Shown: positions 11,116 through 22,569, counted from the first letter of the stretch. The stretch: DNA of 64,000 bases from Littorina saxatilis (GCF_037325665.1 NC_090258.1:37294452-37358451); one strand, 5' to 3'. The notes: generated by a model not told the origin, from the letters alone. A program made the numbers and translations.

Positions 11116-14089
11116 TTAGCACCCCTTGTAGCTGTACCGAGACTTTAGTGCTCTGACTGCCTGTTCTTTGTTAGGCTTGGCATATTGTTCACAAAGGCGC
11201 GGAGGCAACTGCTTGATGGACCGTTCCATGTCTTGGATGCTGTGTGTAGAGGCCAAGTCCACCACTCGTTCCATCAGTCTCCCCACATAAGCTGCAAACA
11301 AATGAGAACTTTATTAAGTGACCCTCCACCAACTTTGAAATAGGCATACTCTTCTGTGGCTGTTAGTGTTACCTTCCCCTGCACTGTTGTATGGATTGCT
11401 CCTGTATGAATGTGTATAAAAATGGTTTCTCTTTATTTTCTTTGAGCAGCCAAAGAAAAAAAAATGTTGCAATACATTTGTGACTATGATTGCTATTTGT
11501 TACTCTCTGATCTCCATTAGGCCAAAAAAAAAAATTGTCTGTTTCTGGTCACCCGACCGACCCTAAATTTCGGCGCCGACCCTAAACTTTTTTTTTCCCA
11601 AACTCAAATTTTGTTGTTGTTGCTGTTGTGGTAAAGGACAGGGTGAGAAAATGAACAACAAAAACGTGTGAAAACGAAAGTCCGCTGACGATTTGTAAAT
11701 GTGTTGAGCGTCTTGTCTCTATGTATAGTGAATCCAGTCTCTTTGCGCGATTTTTAAAGTTAGTTTTATTGGTCTACATTTGGGGTAAAAAATATAAAAA
11801 AAAATAAAAAAATCCGGACCTACCGACCCTATTTTTTTTAGCCATGTTACCAGAAACAGACAATTTTTTTTTGTTGGCCTTAACTTAAATGTTTGGAAGT
11901 TATTCTTCTACATCTTTCATGCTTATCCAATGGGCCATTATTTTGTATGTACTTGCAAACCGAACAACACAAAAATAACTTCTGTACCAAAAGTCTGAGC
12001 TTGTGAGAGTAAAATAACATTTACCAAACAAAGGTGCAATCCACTTTCACTTACTGGATGGAATAGTCCTTCTTTGATTTCCTGTAGACCAAACTGTAGC
12101 GTTCCTTTCCGGTCTGGTCAGAAGCCTGCAGTCTGTTGTTGTTTTCGTTAAAATGCAGAGCAGCTATGATTGTCCTGAAACAGTGTTTCATTTGACAAGG
12201 TACAGTATTTTGTAATTGCAAGTTCCATATCTCTATTGCCTACCTGCTTTGACACAATTGTGGAAATTATTGACAGAGCACAACATACTGCAAAGAAATT
12301 CCTCTTAGTATCTCCAGCTGAAATGTGATAGGATGAGTGCACAATACCAACCCCCACACATGTACACTTTTGCATAGTGCTAGCAGGTATAGTGCTCATT
12401 TTAAGGCTTACTATCATTAAGCAAAAACTATCAGTCTGCTAAAGACATATCATCTGTACATTAAAAAACTGCAGATTATGACAGTTGATATTTGATATCC
12501 AGAAATAGTCTAAAGTCTAAAACTTTCCTGACTACTCTTGTGACGTCTTGTCTGAAAATAATTAATTGACCCACCACCCATACACACACACCATATATAT
12601 AAACAGGACCACCACCACCACTTTTTTTAAATAATTTACTTACTTTTCTGTGCAGCCTTTGGGGTGACTTGAATTTTCTTGTTTCTTTTTATCCTGCGGT
12701 GTGTCTGAAGTAAAATATTGTCACCAATTTATGCAAAAAATCTGCCAGAAAATGATGATAATACAATAACAGTTGCTCAATGGATAAGTTAGTAGAGTAT
12801 TTCACTGACAGATCTAGATATATTTACTCATTCACATCAATTCGGAACAGCATGTGACACAAAGTGACAATATATATGTACATGAATACAATTACAGGGT
12901 CTGCAAGTGCAACACATGTATCCAATGACTTATCAATAAACACTGCTAAAATTAGAAACTCTGAATCAGATACAAATGTGTGCCAAAGTGGATCAGCCTC
13001 ACATTTAGTAGTTACAGTGTCAGCTATAATATGCTTGATAAGAAGTGTGAATGACTAAGTACTGCAATGAATGACTGTGGGATTGGGAACAAGCAGATCT
13101 GTACTGTCTATACAATAAAAAAAAAATTAAAAAATGCAATGCCTACCTCTGTCTGAGTGCTTGCATACACTGGCGAAGGTTTGTCAGTTTCACTAGCTCC
13201 ATCACAAGATCCTGACAAATCAGCTGTATGATGGTCAGATGGTTTAGGTTTTACATCACATTCACAAGGCCCAACTGCCAAAACATCTTCCAGATTCTGC
13301 AAGCACAATATTACAATCATTCTTTAGTCCTCTATTTCTGTATTTTTTTTAAGTTAAAACAATTTTAACACTCAAGAAAACAGAATTTTCTACTCAAAGC
13401 TTACAAATGTACTAAGTTTTATTCAGTGAAAGTTGACAAATGCAGCGCTCTTTTATAGAATTTTTCAATAATGGCATTGTCAGTGTCACTGAACCTATTT
13501 TAGTATTCTTCATAACAATACAATTTTCCACCTTACCCTTTGGTGTTCCCTTTTGGCAAAGGCTCCTCTGACTCGAACACTGCTTTGGAGCCACAATGGC
13601 AGAGCAAATTGGCGCTGTAACTGCCGTTGTTACTTGTGTCACAGTGCTGCTGGCTGTGGAGACAGATGCCACGCCCACGGTACTCGAGCAAGTCACCGTT
13701 GTGACTGTTGTTGGCGCCAGACGATGCGGTTTTTGCACTGTTGGCACTGGTTTATGGTTTAAAACCATCTTCGCTTTAAGTCCAAAACTTGCAGCCAGTG
13801 CAATCTTTCTTGGATAGCAATCCGTAGTGAAGTGCAGACTGCATATCCGTGAGTTCTGGTTCGGCGTACCAAAACTTGGTCTGAAATCTGCTCGGCAAGT
13901 TTGAACGAATTTAATCCACTGTCGCCGAGTTTCTGCATCAGTAGGAAACTGATGCAATGTAAAACCATCAGCATGCTTGCTGTTACACTCCGCAACTGCA
14001 CAGTAGTAACCGACTTTCCTTCGCCGTTTGAAAGGGGGAACGTCTGTTTCGGTAGAAGATACAACCGCAGAGTTACAACCGTCCGCCAT
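11116..14089 (-). CDS. THAP-domain transposase-derived gene, Kolobok type, core missing
   Basis: Exon 1 runs from 14089 to about 13532. Residues 30-118 form a THAP zinc-binding, DNA-binding domain: C30-x4-C35, HQFP with P49, W58, C83-x2-H86 and the closing box PVPTV (114-118). A Thr/Val/Ser-rich linker follows. Exon 2 (13296-13147, phase 0) ends VYASTQTE. Exon 3 (12704-12644) is basic (THRRIKRNKKIQVTPKAAQK). A possible exon lies at 12317-12244. Exon 12174-12055 gives TIIAALHFNENNNRLQASDQ, and exon 11291-11116 gives YVGRLMERVVDL...RYSYKGC then TAA. The last two resemble, from memory, the C-terminus of Kolobok-like transposases. Splice phases do not fit between exon 3 and the 12174 exon, nor between that and the last exon. 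The expected several hundred residues of catalytic core are absent. Best read as an internally deleted transposase that keeps its DNA-binding head. Confidence 0.75.
11520..11879. mobile_element. Harbinger-like MITE with TTA target duplication
   Basis: A 360-bp non-coding insertion. Its ends are inverted repeats beginning GGCC, then an A-rich run, then TTGTCTGTTTCTGGT; the right end mirrors this. TTA flanks both ends (11517-11519 and 11880-11882). A 3-base TWA duplication is typical of PIF/Harbinger elements. It contains inverted ACCGACCCTA words just inside both ends. It lies between the last two transposase exons recognised, so it was inserted in an intron or in the decayed core region. Confidence 0.8.
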
Positions 14090-14102
14090 GATGTTCCACG
14101 AG

Positions 14103-14110
14103 TGACGTCA
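14103..14110 (-). promoter_or_regulatory. TGACGTCA (CRE-like palindrome) upstream of the THAP gene
   Basis: Lies 13 bases before the minus-strand ATG (14089) within AGTGACGTCA-CT-CGTGGAACA, the mirror of the block upstream of the P2X7-like gene. The two promoters are thus nearly alike and placed symmetrically near the ends of the transposon. Confidence 0.5.
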
Positions 14111-14245
14111 CTGGCCTCAGGGCCGCCCGGTGCAGTTTGATCAGGTGCGCGAAATCGGATTTTATTAAATAAAAAATCAGCAACACAAAATTTTGCAAAA
14201 TCGTTTTCGGAATATTAACCTGGGTTGTGACACAAATGTTTTGAA

Positions 14246-14275
14246 CAGAAAAAAGTTTTGCTCTCTGGTTGGTCT
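14246..14275 (-). repeat. Right terminal inverted repeat of the Kolobok-like element
   Basis: Read on the minus strand it begins AGACCAACCAGAGAGCAAAA, and it is directly followed on the plus strand by TTAA (14276-14279). It pairs with 9163-9192. Confidence 0.85.
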
Positions 14276-14279
14276 TTAA

Positions 14280-16159
14280 GGTAGTTCACTGGACCCGTTA
14301 AATATAATTTGGTTTCTCCCAAAAGTTGGTTATTTTTTAAGTTCGATCTGTCTGCTATGCATTCAGCATAAAAAAAATATAGCGTAGTGGGTTCGTTTCG
14401 GAGCTATGAGTCTCGGAAGACTGTGCCCGTTTTGAATTTTGGACCGAAAAATCGAAAAATGGGTAGGTTTTGAAAACGGCCAATTACACAAACATCTGCA
14501 TAGGAATAGTCATTTAAAAAATATCACCCAAAGCAGCAATGGGCAGGTAACGAAGTGCACTGGTAAACGAAAATGTTGCGCATACTCAAACTTTGTGACG
14601 TCACGTCTTTTGCCAGAGTTTATTTTAAATTTGTTCCTCATGTTGAGGTATTTTATTTCTGGTAGCCTGGAAATAAATTACGATTTGATGAGATGGGTTG
14701 TAAACGCAAGAGCGATCAAAACGGCATTAAAAAAAACAAAAAAAACGACAGGTTGGTAGTGTTTTTAGGGGGGGTTCACTCCCTTGATTAACCCCACCCT
14801 TTGCACTATTACTGTCCAGTGTGCCTCAGAAAAATATGTGTCACGATAATGTAAAGGGCTGTTGTCCGATCATTTGTCTCAGATATATGAGCCAACTAAA
14901 TTATGTTTTTAAAAACCACTGTTACATATGACCTCTGTTGAAAGTCAAAGGTCACCGCAACTTTGAAAGGCCACAAGTCCGATTCAAATGTAATAAAAAC
15001 GCCAATCAAAAGGTGGAGGTCACTTGTTTGATACAAGTGTAATAATAAAAATTAATAATCAAGGCTTGGTTTATAATTTTGCTTAATAGTGCGTACTGTT
15101 ATTTGTTACGGTTTGAAGGCTGGGACTTTTTGAGGGTGGAATTAAAGCAATTTTTCGCCTTATGGGCCCCTTATGCCTCGAAGGACTTCAATTATTGTAT
15201 TATCTGCTGCCAGCGTACAGTAGAAAGAGGGCCGCATACACAAGACACTTGTTCTTAATTCTACTGGCTGTTATTCTAGTTCAAACACCGGTTTTAACAT
15301 GTGGTATTCTGATGCAATCACGCTGTAAGCATCACGGGTTGGGAGACACTCTCTTACCTGCTACCGGAGCTTCAATGTTAGCTTTGGTGATTATTACGAT
15401 GTCACTGGCAAAGAGAACGGCTTTGTACCGATTTCATTAGATGCCCACGTGTTTTTGACCTCGTGGTTGGGAGGCGTGTCGCATTGTTTTTATTTCTGGT
15501 GGTGTCGTCATTTTCTGACGTCATTCACTTACGCTGCCTGAAAAATGTGACGTTTGTTCTATTTACGTCATTCGAATGTTCGACGTGTTCTTCTTCTTCT
15601 TCTTCTTCTGCGTTCCCTGTTCGATGTGTTCGAATTCCCAGCCTGCCAGGAAAAAATGGCGACACAACTCAGTGGCTTCCCTTTGTGTATGAAGAGTAAT
15701 ATCTCTGTCTCCATTTGACCTGCCTTAAAAGACGTTTTCAAATGCGGTTAACGGGGAGATACACTCGAAGCACATTTAGCGAAGTTATGTTGCCAAATCA
15801 TCAAAGATCAACATTTCACTACACGGATCGACTATGCACACAGTGACTTTCACACGACCGAAGACTACTTACTAGCAGACTAGCAGACGACAAGATCTAA
15901 ATATTTAGATCAGTGAGAGCAATCCGTTGAAGAACAGTTACTCCGTTTATTCGTCTTCAGTTAAGCTTATTTCCCCTGCCATAAGTTTCCTTGCAGATCT
16001 GCAGTCGCGTAGTGAAATGAACTAGTGTCATCGGAAGATTCTTCTCAGTCAATGATCAAAGCACAGTAAGTTCCATGCTGACAAAAGTCACTTTCGGACA
16101 ACACGACGATTGACTTAATTTATGAGCCCAAAGGTAACAATATCGACAAGAATGTACGC
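14280..16159. other. Non-coding, right flank of the Kolobok-like element
   Basis: No supported gene. ORFs here lack splice context or recognisable domains. At about 15587-15620 a TTC run followed by TGCGTTC matches the 3' tail of the tRNA-derived SINE family at 40132 and 48825, in the same minus orientation, and is probably a tail-only fragment. A weak repeat of TTTGACC/AAGGTCA words lies at 14930-15020. Confidence 0.4.
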
Positions 16160-16880
16160 ATTTGACATTAAATGAAACATTCATAGACAGTTTCCAACTC
16201 ACCAGATCTGCCAAAGAGCCGTCATTCGTGAAAAAAATGATGATTTTAATCAGACAGGTATCGGAAACAAGTCTTGGTCACCTGCGTTATTCCTTCCGAG
16301 GCGACGTGACGGCGCCACATTTGTTTGTTTATGGCTGTTTATCGCGAAACAACACAGTTGATATTTGTGTGTAAAATACCACAAATGTGCGGTGAATCAG
16401 TTCGTCATCTGCGTTTCGATGGTAATTCAGTCAGCATGGAGTTGCTTTCAATCGAAGGCGAGGGTAACCTGCGTTATTTGTGTGACGGCGTGAACAAATT
16501 TGATTGCAATATTTTATACAGAAAGTAAATTTCAATGATTCTGACTCAGACTTGTAGATCTGTTATGTAGACTAGTGCGGTATCTGCTTTTCTGCTATGA
16601 AGCTCATTTGGAGTGATACGCTGATCGAAGTGGGGTACCCTATGTGGGACATCAGCCGTATGCAGATTACGCCTCAGAACACTCTCGCATTTCACAAAGA
16701 CAACAATAGTTTGCAACATTTCAAGAACTGCATCAGTTTTATTAGATAATTTTTCAACAAAAACAGCACAAACACGACTATTATCAACAACACAGAACGG
16801 GAGGTAAGTCTTCAAAGACGCACTAAGTGTGCGTTCCCATTTTTGGACGCCATTTTTGCTAGTATTTTCACAGTAAATCT
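16160..16880. repeat. Second copy of the two-part-motif repeat
   Basis: Contains GGTCACCTGCGTTATT...GTGACGGCGCCA (16276-16316) and GGTAACCTGCGTTATT...GTGACGGCGTGA (16462-16493), then near the right end GCGTTCCCATTTTTGGACGCC (16834-16854), which parallels 1290-1310. The shared order of motif and right end suggests a common family with 1-1345. Open frames here are short and without domains. Confidence 0.4.
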
Positions 16881-16917
16881 AATATTTCCATATCTATTGA
16901 ATGATTTTGGTATTTTT

Positions 16918-17735
16918 GAGTCACTTGAGAAAAAGTGACTCTATGTAATCGGTCAGTGTTAGTCTGTCCGGCCGGCCGTCCGTAGACACCACCTTAACGT
17001 TGGACTTTTCTCGGAAACTATCAAAGCGATCGGGCTCATATTTTGTTTAGTCGTGACCTCCAATGACCTCTACACTTTAACGATGGTTTCGTTGACCTTT
17101 GACCTTTTTCAAGGTCACAGGTCAGCGTCAAAGGAAAAATTAGACATTTTATATCTTTGACAAAGTTCATCGGATGTGATTGAAACTTTGTAGGATTATT
17201 CTTTACATCAAAGTATTTACATCTGTAGCCTTTTACGAACGTTATCAGAAAAACAAGGGAGATAACTAGCCTTTTCTGTTCGGCAACACACACCTTAACG
17301 TTGGACTTTTCTCGGAAACTATCAAAGCGATCGGGCTCATATTTTGTTTAGTCGTGACCTCCAATGACCTCTACACTTTAACGATGGTTTCGTTGACCTT
17401 TGACCTTTTTCAAGGTCACAGGTCAGCGTCAAAGGAAAAATTAGACATTTTATATCTTTGACAAAGTTCATCGGATGTGATTGAAACTTTGTAGGATTAT
17501 TCTTTACATCAAAGTATTTACATCTGTAGCCTTTTACGAACGTTATCAGAAAAACAAGGGAGATAACTAGCCTTTTCTGTTCGGCAACACACAACTTAAC
17601 GTTGGGCTTTTCTCGGAAACTATAAAAGTGACCGGGCTCAAATTTTATGTGAACGTGACTCATTGTGTTGTGAATAGCAATTTCTTCCTGTCCATCTGAT
17701 GCCTCATATAATATTCAGAACTGCGAAAGTGACTC
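16918..17735. mobile_element. MITE-like element with GAGTCACTT ends and an internal 301-bp tandem duplication
   Basis: The ends are short inverted repeats (GAGTCACTTGAG at the left, AAGTGACTC at the right). The interior holds two apparently identical 301-bp units (16990-17290 and 17291-17591), each from ACCTTAACGTTGGACTTTTC to GTTCGGCAACACA, then a partial diverged third beginning at 17592. Each unit carries the inverted words TTGACCTTTGACC and AAGGTCA. Paired minus-strand open frames of 85 and 108 codons simply mirror the duplication. No coding function seen. Confidence 0.65.
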
Positions 17736-18105
17736 GATCGAGCGTTTGCTCTTCTTGTCTTTGATTGTGCCGATTCTCCTATCTCTCTGGCGTGTACTGG
17801 GTGCTTTGTGACCAGTTTATCCCCTAGACTGTATTGAAAAAATGCGTCCGTGTGAGCTGACCCCCACTTCTGACCAGTTGCAAAGAACAACTCATCTACA
17901 TGCCAACTTGACGACCCTAATTTTTCTATTTAAAAAAAACACGGTCTGTGTCTGTGTCTGTGTGTGAGTGTGTGTGGAGGAGGAGGGGGGTAAGATGATG
18001 ACAGCTTTAAATATAAAGTAAAGCCTACAGATCTGTACTCTACATGCTTTACATTTTAACTATGGCTTAAAAAAACACTAAATAAACAAGAGGCGAAGCC
18101 TTCAA

Positions 18106-18503
18106 GGCTCACGTAAGAAATCGACAAACAGTAACACAAACTCAATCACTTCGTCACACACACGGCACACACACACACACACGCACACACACACACACAC
18201 AGTAAGCGGCATAGGTGACACTGTGCAAGAAAGCGAGACACTAGATCTAGATCTGAATGGCCGATTTCGAAGAAAAAACTAGTCTCGGCCCGCTCGGCAA
18301 AATAACAATGACCGAGACTTTCAGTAATTCCTTCGCGTGACGTCTAACCCTCTTACGTCATAATGTGACGTCTTCAAATGTTGTGACGTCTTCAAATGTT
18401 AAAGTTTCTACCACAGACATACATACATACATACATACGCACGCACGCACGCACGCACAGACAGACAAAAGTTAGCATCGCATAGGCTACACTTACGTGA
18501 GCC
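18106..18503. mobile_element. MITE-like repeat with GGCTCACGTAAG ends
   Basis: GGCTCACGTAAG at 18106-18117 and its complement CTTACGTGAGCC at 18492-18503 bound a region with CA, CATA and CGCA microsatellites and a doubled GTGACGTCTTCAAATGTT. The phrase AGAGGCGAAGCCTTCAAGGC lies just outside the left end and may belong to it. I recall this repeat as common in periwinkle-type snails. No target duplication could be fixed. Confidence 0.5.
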
Positions 18504-18854
18504 AAAAACCAATGCGTTTGAAAATATCAACAAACTCATAACTCAAGAGGCTGTACATCTCAAAATTAAATAAAATAGTAATGTCTTTGGCTGTTGTGAA
18601 CGTATTTGTTAATTTAATTCGAGTTCATCTAAGTACTGAGAAAACTGCTTCACTACTTCTCAGTTAGTCAATGTGAAAGACTGATCCGAGATTTGTCCGA
18701 TGTCGTTGGACGAGTTTTTCAATCATAAGAAAGATCTCAATTTCACCAAATCCGCACACTATAGTCAGTAAAATGGCTAACGCAGTTGTCTCTTAAACGC
18801 GAGCAGCTCCATGAGTGCTCGGAAAACAAGTTCAAGACATGTTACCAGCCAACC

Positions 18855-19019
18855 CAGAAAACTGACCTCGTGTCAGTATACACGTGGTGAGATTACTTCA
18901 TCTTGTTCACGCATGCGCAGTGACCGGCATCGAAATATGACTGAGGCAGAAAACTGACCTCGTGTCAGTATACACGTGGTGAGATTACTTCATCTTGTTC
19001 ACGCATGCGCAGTGACCGG
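18855..19019. repeat. 73-bp direct duplication
   Basis: CAGAAAACTGACCTCGTGTC...GCGCAGTGACCGG occurs at 18855-18927 and again at 18947-19019 with no difference seen, separated by about 19 bases. It contains the near-palindrome CACGTGGTG and the word GCATGCGC. Part of the first copy with its spacer (GACCGGCATCGAAATATGAC) matches 8545-8564 inverted, so the source is a dispersed repeat. Confidence 0.75.
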
Positions 19020-19118
19020 TCATCTTAATGGCTAGCCGCTGCGTCAATTCTGCCTTCACCGGCTGTCATTGTGTCAAACTGATACAGAGGATATCCCATA
19101 GCTTATGTTCCAGATTGT

Positions 19119-19307
19119 TCTGTGTGTGTGTGCGTGTGTGTATGCCGTGTGCGTGTGTGTCACTCAGTGCCAGTGTCTGCGGCGTGCGCGCGTGTGGGTG
19201 TCAGTTGTGTGTGTGTGCGCCGTGTGTGTGTGTGTCAGTGTGCTGTCTCAGTGTCTGCCTGTCTAAAAAATAGAGACAATCAGACACCAGTAGAAAGAGA
19301 CTCGGAG

Positions 19308-19342
<35 letters not shown>

Positions 19343-19345
19343 TAT
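19119..19345. repeat. GT then GA/TA microsatellites
   Basis: TG-rich DNA to about 19258, then a GA run and a short TA run (19310-19354). Open frames here are low-complexity artefacts. Confidence 0.8.
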
Positions 19346-20506
19346 ATATATATATGTCTTATTGAAGCATTTTGAGATCACTGTGACTGTGGAAAATGAA
19401 GGGAACCTTTAACATGGATTTCTCAAGTGGTTTTAATTAAAATACACGACCAGAATAATAAACGAAAGCAAGTGTTAGAATGGCAGTCAGGAGACACGTG
19501 TATGTAAATGAGAAATAGAAGCTGTGACCGGGGCAGTATGCGGCAGTTGGGTCCGGTCCTCAAAGTCGATAGCTCTGCTGGGGATGCTGGTTTGACGGTG
19601 TTTGTCTCAGGCTCAGCAGCAAAGCTCTCATCACTCATGTCCTCACTGCTGTCTGCGTGTGTCAGTATCTGGCTGTGTGTCTGTGTCGCTCATCTACACC
19701 TGCAATCACACACTCACACACGAATACACACACATAGGCCTACACGCACGCACGCACTCATTCCATCTATTCACTCAGTCCTATCAGCCCCCCCCCCCCC
19801 CCCCCTCCCCTACTGAATCCCACCATGCACCCACCTAAACCTTCACCTCCGTCCACTCACTAGACTGCGACACCTTATATATATGCGAAAACCTCAGTGT
19901 CCGTGCATAATCATATAACAAACGCGCACAGCTTGGTTGCGACTGACCAGACATAAACCAATTATACCCAGTGAAATCCGCTGATATGTTTCCTTTTGTC
20001 TCAGTTAATTAACGTTCCGTAAATTAACCTTTCTTGGCTTTTTTTATCCCCGAGTACGCAGTTGGAGGGTCCAGCAGACTTTAATTGTGTGTCTGTGTGT
20101 GTGTGTGTGTGTCTGCGCTGTCTGTCTCGACTTAACAGCTTATTGCTGGGAAACTACTGGGCGCAGTTCTTTCAAAAGTTGATACACTAACTTGATAATA
20201 GGTCCGATTGATCGTATTAAAACTTCATAATGTTACCTGGGACCTAAATGCGAAATATTCCACAAAAACGACTCTTAAACGGGGGGAGTTTTTGCGGTGG
20301 GAGGCTGGTCGCTTTGCGAATAGCCAGTCACTGAACTAAAGGGGAGACTTGGGCGGCCTCAGCCGAACACGTCACGCAGTGACGAGAAAAGCATGATTTG
20401 CAAGCCAGACAACGGGTGGGGATATGGTCTCGGCAAAGAAACTAAAATGCAGGGTTTGGTCTCGGTGAAAGAGAGACAGAGAGCACGAGAGAGTCTATGG
20501 CCAAAG
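19346..20506. other. Non-coding, microsatellites and a C-tract
   Basis: A CA/CG tract (about 19703-19760), a poly-C run near 19789-19804 and a GT run (about 20088-20113). No supported gene. Confidence 0.4.
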
Positions 20507-20832
20507 TGATCCGGGATCGATTCCCGGCATGGGCGGTCTATATATTTTTTTTTTAAATTCTCGTTTACTATTGTTTATTATAAACGTTGTTTTATTTCAC
20601 TCTAATCATTTTTTTAATTGTGTAAAATAAATATTTTTTTTTTTTTTTTTTTTTTTTTAAAATCCAAGTGATCCGGGTTCGATTCCCGGCATGGGCGGTC
20701 TATTTATTTATTTATTTATTTTTTAATTCTTGTTTACTATTGTTTATTATGAACGTTTTAATGTTTTATTTTACTCTAATAATTTTTTTAATTGTGTAAA
20801 ATAAATAAAAAAAAATATATATTTTTTTTAAT
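20507..20832 (+). repeat. Two tandem tRNA 3'-half fragments with AT-rich tails
   Basis: GTGATCCGGGATCGATTCCC followed by GGCATGGGCG at 20507-20536, and GTGATCCGGGTTCGATTCCC followed by GGCATGGGCG from 20668. CCGGG-TTCGATT-CCCGG is a full T arm with a B-box, but there is no matching 5' half (no GCCCATG upstream), so these are not tRNA genes. Each is followed by the same TA-rich tail (TTTACTATTGTTTATTA), giving a period of about 161 bases. Probably a duplicated SINE or tRNA pseudogene fragment. Confidence 0.55.
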
Positions 20833-22500
20833 CCACGTGCACAAGACAAAAACTTTCATAGTGGGGGAGCGAGCCAGTCTGAAGAATACTCGGGTCCAGC
20901 GCGAGCGTTTTTTATTCTTGATTATTTTTTTTATTTTTTTTACTTGCTTAATGTTGACATGTTACTTTCAAGATTTTCTTATCACGCATATAGTATACAA
21001 GTAAGGTAATATTTTGTCATCACGGTGACTGTATCATTAGTATTGACAACTTTACGCTTTGCTCACGCCTGTTCGAATTATACTGTTAATTGCTTCTTTT
21101 ATTCAGGTTTTTCGCTTTCTTTGTGTTTTGTGTTTTTGCTTTGTTTGAATGGTTATTTTTGTTCATCGTATTTGTTTGCTTTTTGTTTCTCCTTATTGCT
21201 CTGTTCTGCATGAACTGTAGCCTACTAGTCAATTTAATGTCGTAGTTCCGTTTAGCCGGGATAGACTGAAAGACTTAGACGTCAGCCCAAAATCTCTGTG
21301 CTTGTGTAATTTGGACCAAATCATCAGCCTTCGATGTTGCTAGTGGCTGTGGTAAGTCCTCAGTCCCGATATGATCACACTCTGACGTCGACGTACGCAG
21401 GGGTGTATTCTCTGACCAGCCCTGCTGACAAACCCTGCTGACGTGAGTACTGTCTCGAAATGTTGATAGGTCTAGGATATGCTCAGGGGTCTGGTCCTCT
21501 GAGCCAAATTCATAGACATAGTAATACATGTACTGATAATAAATAACTCTGCGCGAGTCCCAGCAATTGGCTCCAGGCGCTTTACAATTTCATTCTAAAA
21601 AAAACAAGCAATAATATAAGGATACAAAGCATACAAATAACTTAGAAAAAAAACACAAAACAAAAAACAAGCAAACTGGGCTTACAAGACAAATCACACA
21701 CACACACACACACACACACACACCGTAACTCACAAAAGACCCCCCGGGAGGGAAGGAGGGGGGGTATACGGCAGATGTCCGGGCTGAAATACAGATCAGT
21801 GATTGAAACTCCTCACACAAAAAAGTATTAGCGGAAATAGGAGGACCAAAGTATTTGTAAGATTTATTTCGTTTTCGTGTCAGTTGGGCGAAAGACGCCG
21901 GGTTGACATCCTGATGCGTTTGGCTGAGTCATTTGTTTTTTGTCCACGAAACATTTTCACACAAAAAACATTCGGAGGATATGTAAATTAGCAGTCACGT
22001 GTAAGAGATGAATAACAACAACAGCAGCTACAACAAAAACAATGACAGCTGCAGCTATAAAGATAATTTAGCACGAATACAAAAGAACTAGCAATCGTGA
22101 GTTATGTTATGTCCGCATACGACTGTAAACATATATAGTCCAAAAGATGAAACTACAGGCTAGGTAAATAAATAAATACTAGTGGCGTGTGAATGACATA
22201 AAATGTCTTTAAATGCAAGCAAAAAAATGCGTTGCTTTATTAATGATTCATTAAAGCATGCGTACATAGAGGGAGCTCAACAGGCACAGTTTATATGAAA
22301 ACTAAAATTGTTTTATTAACAAGATATATTGCTTTTGCTCGCAATATCTTCAAAATAACCAATCAAAAATATATTGATAACTTGTGACAAAAGGTGTTAA
22401 TAATGAAGACATAATAACCGTAAAAAAAAACCCACATATGAAAGGAAACAGGTTGCAAATTATAGCTTTACATTCAGTATCAGACAAATACACAGACAGG
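20833..22500. other. Non-coding, AT-rich
   Basis: No supported gene. A CA run lies near 21696-21722. At 21555-21590 the words GGCTCCAGGCGCTTTACAAT resemble a SINE body, but too little is left to assign. The remainder is AT-rich and unremarkable. Confidence 0.35.
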
Positions 22501-22569
22501 CAGGCAGGCGGACGGACGGACGGACGGACGGACGGACGGACGGACGGACGGACGGACGGACGGACGGAC
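22501..22569. repeat. (GGAC)n tetranucleotide tract
   Basis: About 15 units of GGAC after a short AGGC run. The interior is perfect. Confidence 0.9.

Larger units (their letters stand above)
9163..14275. mobile_element. Kolobok-like DNA transposon with two convergent genes
   Basis: A 5,113-bp element flanked on both sides by TTAA (9159-9162 and 14276-14279). Terminal inverted repeats begin AGACCAACCAGAG and match over about 25-30 bases. Inside are a plus-strand three-exon gene for a P2X7 C-terminal-domain-like protein (9393-11019) and a minus-strand multi-exon THAP gene (11116-14089), tail to tail with 96 bases between stop codons. TTAA target duplications together with a THAP domain are the known hallmarks of the Kolobok superfamily. 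The transposase catalytic core was not found between its N- and C-terminal exons, so this copy appears non-autonomous. A Harbinger-like MITE sits in an intron. Confidence 0.85.

Noticed and set aside
12244-12317. 74-base exon of the THAP gene (TGDTKRNFFAVCC...)
   Set aside because: It has good splice borders and one open frame but does not restore phase with the next exon; kept only as a possibility in the gene entry.
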